DNA from: Coriobacteriales bacterium
GTDB lineage: Bacteria > Actinomycetota > Coriobacteriia > Coriobacteriales > UBA8131
Assembly (NCBI GenBank): GCA_031256715.1
Contig: JAIRQA010000017.1
Coordinates: forward strand, 1 to 45,908
Direction: 5' to 3'
DNA length: 45,908 nucleotides
Within the stretch, counting starts at the first letter, position 1. Each line of letters starts with the position of its first letter. Both the position numbers and the translations under genes were made by a program. Below, in pieces: positions 42,545-45,908 of the stretch. The notes under the pieces are model-generated. The model was not told the origin of the DNA and did not search any database. It saw nothing but the letters and a program-made list of their open reading frames with translations.

Positions 42545-43120
42545 TTAAGAAGCTAACCATTTTTTGCCAATACTATACGCACTGCCAACAACCTCACCAG
42601 GTGCGCGATAAGACCTAGACATAGAATCAAACGTGAGTAATCTAGCGTTTTCCCAAGATGGTTTACCGTTGCTTTCTACAAGATCAGAATCAATCTTTAC
42701 ATTTAGCACTTCGCCAACAAAAAGCGTGTGTGTTCCCAGCTCTACCTCATGAACAACTTGGCACTCTATATTGTAGGGAAACTCTTCAATATAAGGTGCA
42801 TCTACAAACTCACCTTTTACGGGTGTTAGCCCAGTTACGGCAAATTTATCTATATCGCGTCCACTTGCTATACCAAAAAAATCTGTCTGCGTAACATGTT
42901 TTACAGATGGCAAGTTTACAGTAAAGGCTTTTGTGCGACGTAGCGCTTCATAGCTATGACGCGATGGGCGCACCGCTATAGAAACCGCAGGCGGCTCTGA
43001 AGCAGCAATTCCACCCCAGGCAAGGGTAATCGCATTTGCTCTTCCATTGGCATCATAGGTACAAACCACCATTGCCGGATTAGGAAATAATAGACTATTT
43101 GCTTTTAGACTTTTTTTCAT
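42545..43120 (-). CDS. Flavin reductase-like (flavoredoxin family) protein
   Basis: 191 aa FMN-binding split-barrel protein. Conserved stretches: NPAMVVCTYDANGRANAITLAW (about 13-34), PPAVSIAVRPSRHSYEALRRTKAFTVNLPS (43-72) and HTLFVGEVLNVKID near 130. Flavoredoxins transfer electrons between flavin and other carriers in anaerobes. The track start is 6 codons earlier; ATG 43120 with TTGGGAGAAG is preferred. It forms a two-gene unit with thiN. Confidence 0.87.
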   Translation of the reverse strand: MKKSLKANSLLFPNPAMVVCTYDANGRANAITLAWGGIAASEPPAVSIAVRPSRHSYEALRRTKAFTVNLPSVKHVTQTDFFGIASGRDIDKFAVTGLTPVKGEFVDAPYIEEFPYNIECQVVHEVELGTHTLFVGEVLNVKIDSDLVESNGKPSWENARLLTFDSMSRSYRAPGEVVGSAYSIGKKWLAS

Positions 43121-43203
43121 TAGCTTCTCCCAACACAATTGCGTTATTAATTCTTGTTAATTCTTGCGGCTATCGTTGTTGTCATTCATTAGAATTATAT
43201 ATC

Positions 43204-43209
43204 ATTATA
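43204..43209 (-). promoter_or_regulatory. -10 candidate for the flavin reductase-thiN operon
   Basis: Minus-strand TATAAT lies about 85 bp before the start, in a very AT-rich stretch; a second TATAAT lies about 10 bp downstream. The -35 (GTGCAA, 17 bp up) is weak. Confidence 0.3.
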
Positions 43210-43235
43210 ATTAAAGCGTTACTGTTTGCACCTTG

Positions 43236-43337
43236 CAGTTTATCTGGACGCGCTACGCATTTTTCTGGACGCGCTACGCAGTTTATCTAGACGCGCTACG
43301 CATTTTTCTGGACGCGCCACGCAGTTTATCTGGACGC
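43236..43337. repeat. 43 bp tandem repeat of alternating 22 and 21 bp half-units
   Basis: CAGTTTATCTGGACGCGCTA... (22 bp) alternates with CATTTTTCTGGACGCGCTA... (21 bp): 43236, 43258, 43279, 43301 and a partial at 43322. It lies in the divergent gap between the flavin-reductase and kinase genes (43121-43454), which otherwise holds no gene. Confidence 0.92.
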
Positions 43338-43454
43338 ACTTCATAGGGGCAACATATGCTCGCAATAAAAGATAAAGCTTTTGCCCAAAACGTGCAAATG
43401 TAAAGTCTGAACAGTAACTTAAAGATCGTAGGTAAGTATCATGATAGGTAGCAG

Positions 43455-45662
43455 ATGAAACAAACACCTGCAGGGCAACCACTAATTGCCAACCGCTTCC
43501 GCCTTCTAGAGCGACGTGGCACAGGTGGCTTTGCCAGTGTAGACATAGCTTGGGACATGAAGCTGCGCCGCCGCGTTGCTATTAAGCGCATCCCACTTGA
43601 AGTCAGCGAGCATGACCTTGTTGGCATCAGCGAAGCAAGAACGGCGGCGCTATTACAAGAGCCGCACATTGTTGCAGTGCATGATTTTTTAAGCACGGGT
43701 ACTGAAGCCCTAATCATCATGGAAAACGTTGATGGACCAAACCTCGCCGAATTAATGTCTACCTGTGCCAAACTCTTAGATCTGGATACTATCGCCGCTA
43801 TTCTCTCTGCTGTGGCACATGCCTTAGAATACGCGCACGAAAACCAAGTACTGCATCTAGACATTAAACCCGCCAATATTCTCATCGACCACTCAGGCAA
43901 TGTTAAGGTCACAGACTTCGGTCTGGCAGAACTTTCGCACGCTATAAACACAAATACCAACTTTAGCGAGTCACAAACACGCGAAGCACGATTTAATGTT
44001 GCACAAGGTGGCACCATAGGCTACATGCCACCAGAACAAATTGAAGGCACAAATGTAGACGAACGCAGCGACCTGTGGGCGTTTGCCGCACTTGCTTATC
44101 ACCTCATCTGTGGCACTAACCCCTTTTTTGCTCTTTCCCCCGAAGCGTCATTAGAGCAAATTTGTAATTCTCCTGTAATTCTGCCAACGAGTATTCGCGA
44201 TGACATAGAATACGGCATAGATGAAGCCTTAATGCAAGCACTTAATGCCGAGCCTTACGAGCGACAAGCAAGCGTAAAAGCATTCTGGAAACAACTGGCT
44301 CCCCTACTAGGCAAAACAGCAACGGGACAAAAAAATCTACGTCGCTTAGTATCAAACCGCGATTTAGGCGCGCTTGCATCAAATAACTTTAATGACACAT
44401 GCGCACAAGACGATATTACAAAAAGACCAATACACGAAAACAATGACGCTGCTAAAACAGATTATTTTTATGTCGAGAATAACTACGACAACTTTGCCAA
44501 TAATAAAAGCAGACATGGTCGCTTTAACGAATATGGTGATGAAGAAGATGACGCTAAAGCAGACGAGACAACAGAGGCTGAGGCTTACGAACGTAAAGAC
44601 AAGCGCACTCGCAATAAAAAGAGCAGAGCGCGGCGAACAGAGCCCCTGTGGCATAGCCTGCCAAGTCCTGTTCGTTTCTTGTTTGCTCGTGTTCCGGCGG
44701 GCGTTGGCGCAGCTTCTTTTGCCTGGCTTATCACAAGCTTTTTTGTTCTGTCAGAAGCATCTATTGGGTCTGCCGCTGTAACCACAAGCGTCATAAATAC
44801 TGCAGGTAGCAGTTTAGAGTCAGTCCTGATAATTAGAATTATAAGTGCTAGCATGCTAGCATTATTAGCTTTATTCACGCCAACATATGCTATAGCAACT
44901 CTAATTGCAGCTTTTTGTGCTGCTATCTTTATTGTTGGCAACCCCATATTAGCCATTGCGGCACTCATTGTTTTTGGCAGCTGGTGGTTTTTTTGTGGCA
45001 GGCGATGGTCTATAGACGCTATACTAATTATGCTTGTGCCTTTATTCTGTGCACTTGGACTGCAATTTTTGGTTTTACTGCTGGCTGTTGCTTTCTTAAG
45101 TGTATGGCGCGCGCTTTCCTTAAGCGCCATAGCCATGTTGTTTTCTGCCATGCTTGTTGTTATAACTGCAAGTCCTGATGGCTTTGGCTTAAATTCTTTG
45201 CTGCACTCTTCACTATCATTTGGCAACTTATCTGAACTGGGAGTTCTTACTGTTCAGGATGGGATTACACATCTCTTCGAGCCAATGCTTGCTCCTTTTG
45301 CGTCTGCCTTTGGCAATACCTGGTTTTGGTTATTATTTATACTATCAATCTGTGCAAGCACTTCTGGCGCACTTTTAGCGAAACGCAACAAGCGCTCTGC
45401 AGCAATTGGTGGCTGTCTACTTGCGACAACAATAATGCTTGTTGCCATACTTTTAAGCGCGGCGCTTAATACAGACATCTACATTGGAAACGTAAACATC
45501 ATAAGCGATGGCAAGGAGCTTTTAGACATTATTTTAATTCTTATGTTTAGACAGGTAGCGAGCATAATTGCACTTGCAATCTCTTGTGTATTAAGCGTCT
45601 CAATTATACTTGCTGGTATTCCAAGCAAGTATCAACAAAAGAACAAGATGCAAAAGCACTAG
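43455..45662 (+). CDS. Membrane Ser/Thr protein kinase with large multi-pass C-terminal domain
   Basis: 735 aa. The Hanks-type kinase domain (about 13-280) has Gly loop RRGTGGFASV, the Lys of RRVAIKRIP (K44), catalytic loop VLHLDIKPANILI (HLD instead of HRD; the catalytic Asp, Lys and Asn are kept), VTDFGLAE, and GTIGYMPPEQIEG with SDLWAFAAL. A charged, Asn/Asp/Arg-rich linker (about 290-400) follows. About nine or ten TM helices then fill 405-730, ending just before a short basic tail. No PASTA repeats are seen, so it is not a PknB/PrkC type; the membrane part matches nothing I can name. Start ATG 43455 has a weak SD. No phosphatase gene is adjacent. Confidence 0.88.
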   Translation: MKQTPAGQPLIANRFRLLERRGTGGFASVDIAWDMKLRRRVAIKRIPLEVSEHDLVGISEARTAALLQEPHIVAVHDFLSTGTEALIIMENVDGPNLAELMSTCAKLLDLDTIAAILSAVAHALEYAHENQVLHLDIKPANILIDHSGNVKVTDFGLAELSHAINTNTNFSESQTREARFNVAQGGTIGYMPPEQIEGTNVDERSDLWAFAALAYHLICGTNPFFALSPEASLEQICNSPVILPTSIRDDIEYGIDEALMQALNAEPYERQASVKAFWKQLAPLLGKTATGQKNLRRLVSNRDLGALASNNFNDTCAQDDITKRPIHENNDAAKTDYFYVENNYDNFANNKSRHGRFNEYGDEEDDAKADETTEAEAYERKDKRTRNKKSRARRTEPLWHSLPSPVRFLFARVPAGVGAASFAWLITSFFVLSEASIGSAAVTTSVINTAGSSLESVLIIRIISASMLALLALFTPTYAIATLIAAFCAAIFIVGNPILAIAALIVFGSWWFFCGRRWSIDAILIMLVPLFCALGLQFLVLLLAVAFLSVWRALSLSAIAMLFSAMLVVITASPDGFGLNSLLHSSLSFGNLSELGVLTVQDGITHLFEPMLAPFASAFGNTWFWLLFILSICASTSGALLAKRNKRSAAIGGCLLATTIMLVAILLSAALNTDIYIGNVNIISDGKELLDIILILMFRQVASIIALAISCVLSVSIILAGIPSKYQQKNKMQKH

Positions 45663-45696
45663 TAATGCACAGACTGCATTGTGTTAATGGTGTACG

Positions 45697-45884
45697 GCGA
45701 TAGCGAGCGGCTAAGGCGAACGGCGATAGAGAAGTGCGATAGCGAGCGGCTAAGACGAACGCCGATAGAGAAGTGCGATAGCGAGCGGCTAAGGCGAACG
45801 GCGATAGAGAAGTGCGATAGCGAGCAGCTAAGGCGAACGGCGATAGAGAAGTGCGATAGCGAGCAGCTAAGGCGAACGGCGATA
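45697..45884. repeat. 39 bp tandem repeat, almost five copies
   Basis: Units start at 45697, 45736, 45775, 45814 and 45853 (GCGATAGCGAGCGGCTAAGG...). Copies differ at a few sites only. Since 39 is a multiple of three, long ORFs appear on the minus strand, but they have repeated 13-residue units and no RBS, so they look non-coding. The array lies downstream of the kinase gene and reaches close to the window end. Confidence 0.93.
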
Positions 45885-45908
45885 ACACCGGTTAACCGCA
45901 ACTTGACC

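Noticed and set aside
45604-45901. Overlapping minus-strand ORFs of 94 and 80 codons
   Set aside because: Two frames of the same 39 bp array are open only because 39 is divisible by three; there is no RBS, and one overlaps the kinase gene end.

Overview
The window reads as a chromosomal segment of an anaerobic, fairly low-GC bacterium. An Ech-type hydrogenase, an EFR1-type flavodoxin/ferredoxin protein, a two-zinc-motif bL28, a VanW protein, a eukaryotic-type Ser/Thr kinase and a LytTR two-component pair suggest Actinomycetota (Coriobacteriia-like) first and an anaerobic Bacillota second. This is inference from gene content; no 16S or marker tree is available. I see no tRNA or rRNA gene and no CRISPR array.

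Layout. (1) 1-1851: the 5' end of a group II intron runs off the left edge (minus strand). It sits next to short palindromic repeats, followed by an EFR1-type gene and a gap rich in 12-16 bp tandem repeats. (2) 1852-5295 (+): a molybdopterin cluster, moeA-moaA-moaC-mogA. (3) 5402-12011 (-): a GHKL histidine kinase with its LytTR regulator, an M20-type tripeptidase, CTP synthase and an MraY/WecA-like membrane transferase. (4) 12203-18655 (-): a secreted repeat-rich protein overlapping an MMPL/RND exporter, then a D,D-carboxypeptidase. (5) 18964-20977 (-): an ACT-domain protein and a phenylacetate-CoA ligase, separated by a MITE-like element. (6) 21127-24357 (-): one long gene joining a PgsA-type phosphatidyltransferase to a VanW module. 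(7) 25072-31005 (-): echABCDEF, in canonical order with tight translational coupling. (8) 31634-34465 (-): uvrA. (9) 34663-37725 (-): a zinc/cadmium-type P1B ATPase and its ArsR/SmtB repressor, with a clear promoter and operator. (10) 38062-41294 (+): an SPFH/SHOCT protein, a triple zinc-ribbon membrane protein and a small membrane protein, resembling B. subtilis ydjI/ydjG/ydjH but without pspA. (11) 41544-43120: rpmB (+), then thiN and a flavin reductase-like gene (-). (12) 43455-45662 (+): a Ser/Thr kinase with a large multi-pass membrane domain.

How genes work together. The Mo-cofactor genes form a partial pathway (moaE, moaD and moeB are not here). The Ech operon encodes a complete six-subunit ferredoxin:H+ hydrogenase, but no hyp maturation genes are present. 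The large subunit ends right after its last ligand motif, so it should need no C-terminal protease. Several genes act at the envelope: the VanW fusion, carboxypeptidase, exporter pair, MraY-like protein, YdjGHI-like set and kinase.

The most unusual property is the density of repeats. Almost every long gap holds a different tandem array (periods of 16, 37, 39, 43, about 64 and 103 bp). Several coding regions carry in-frame arrays (18, 27, 30 and 36 bp). There are also a perfect 72 bp palindrome, a 140 bp element with 17 bp terminal inverted repeats, and a dispersed 22 bp palindrome beside which the group II intron is inserted. The best candidates for follow-up are the PgsA-VanW fusion, the palindrome/intron relationship, the pspA-less YdjGHI-like module and the repeat-generating tendency itself.
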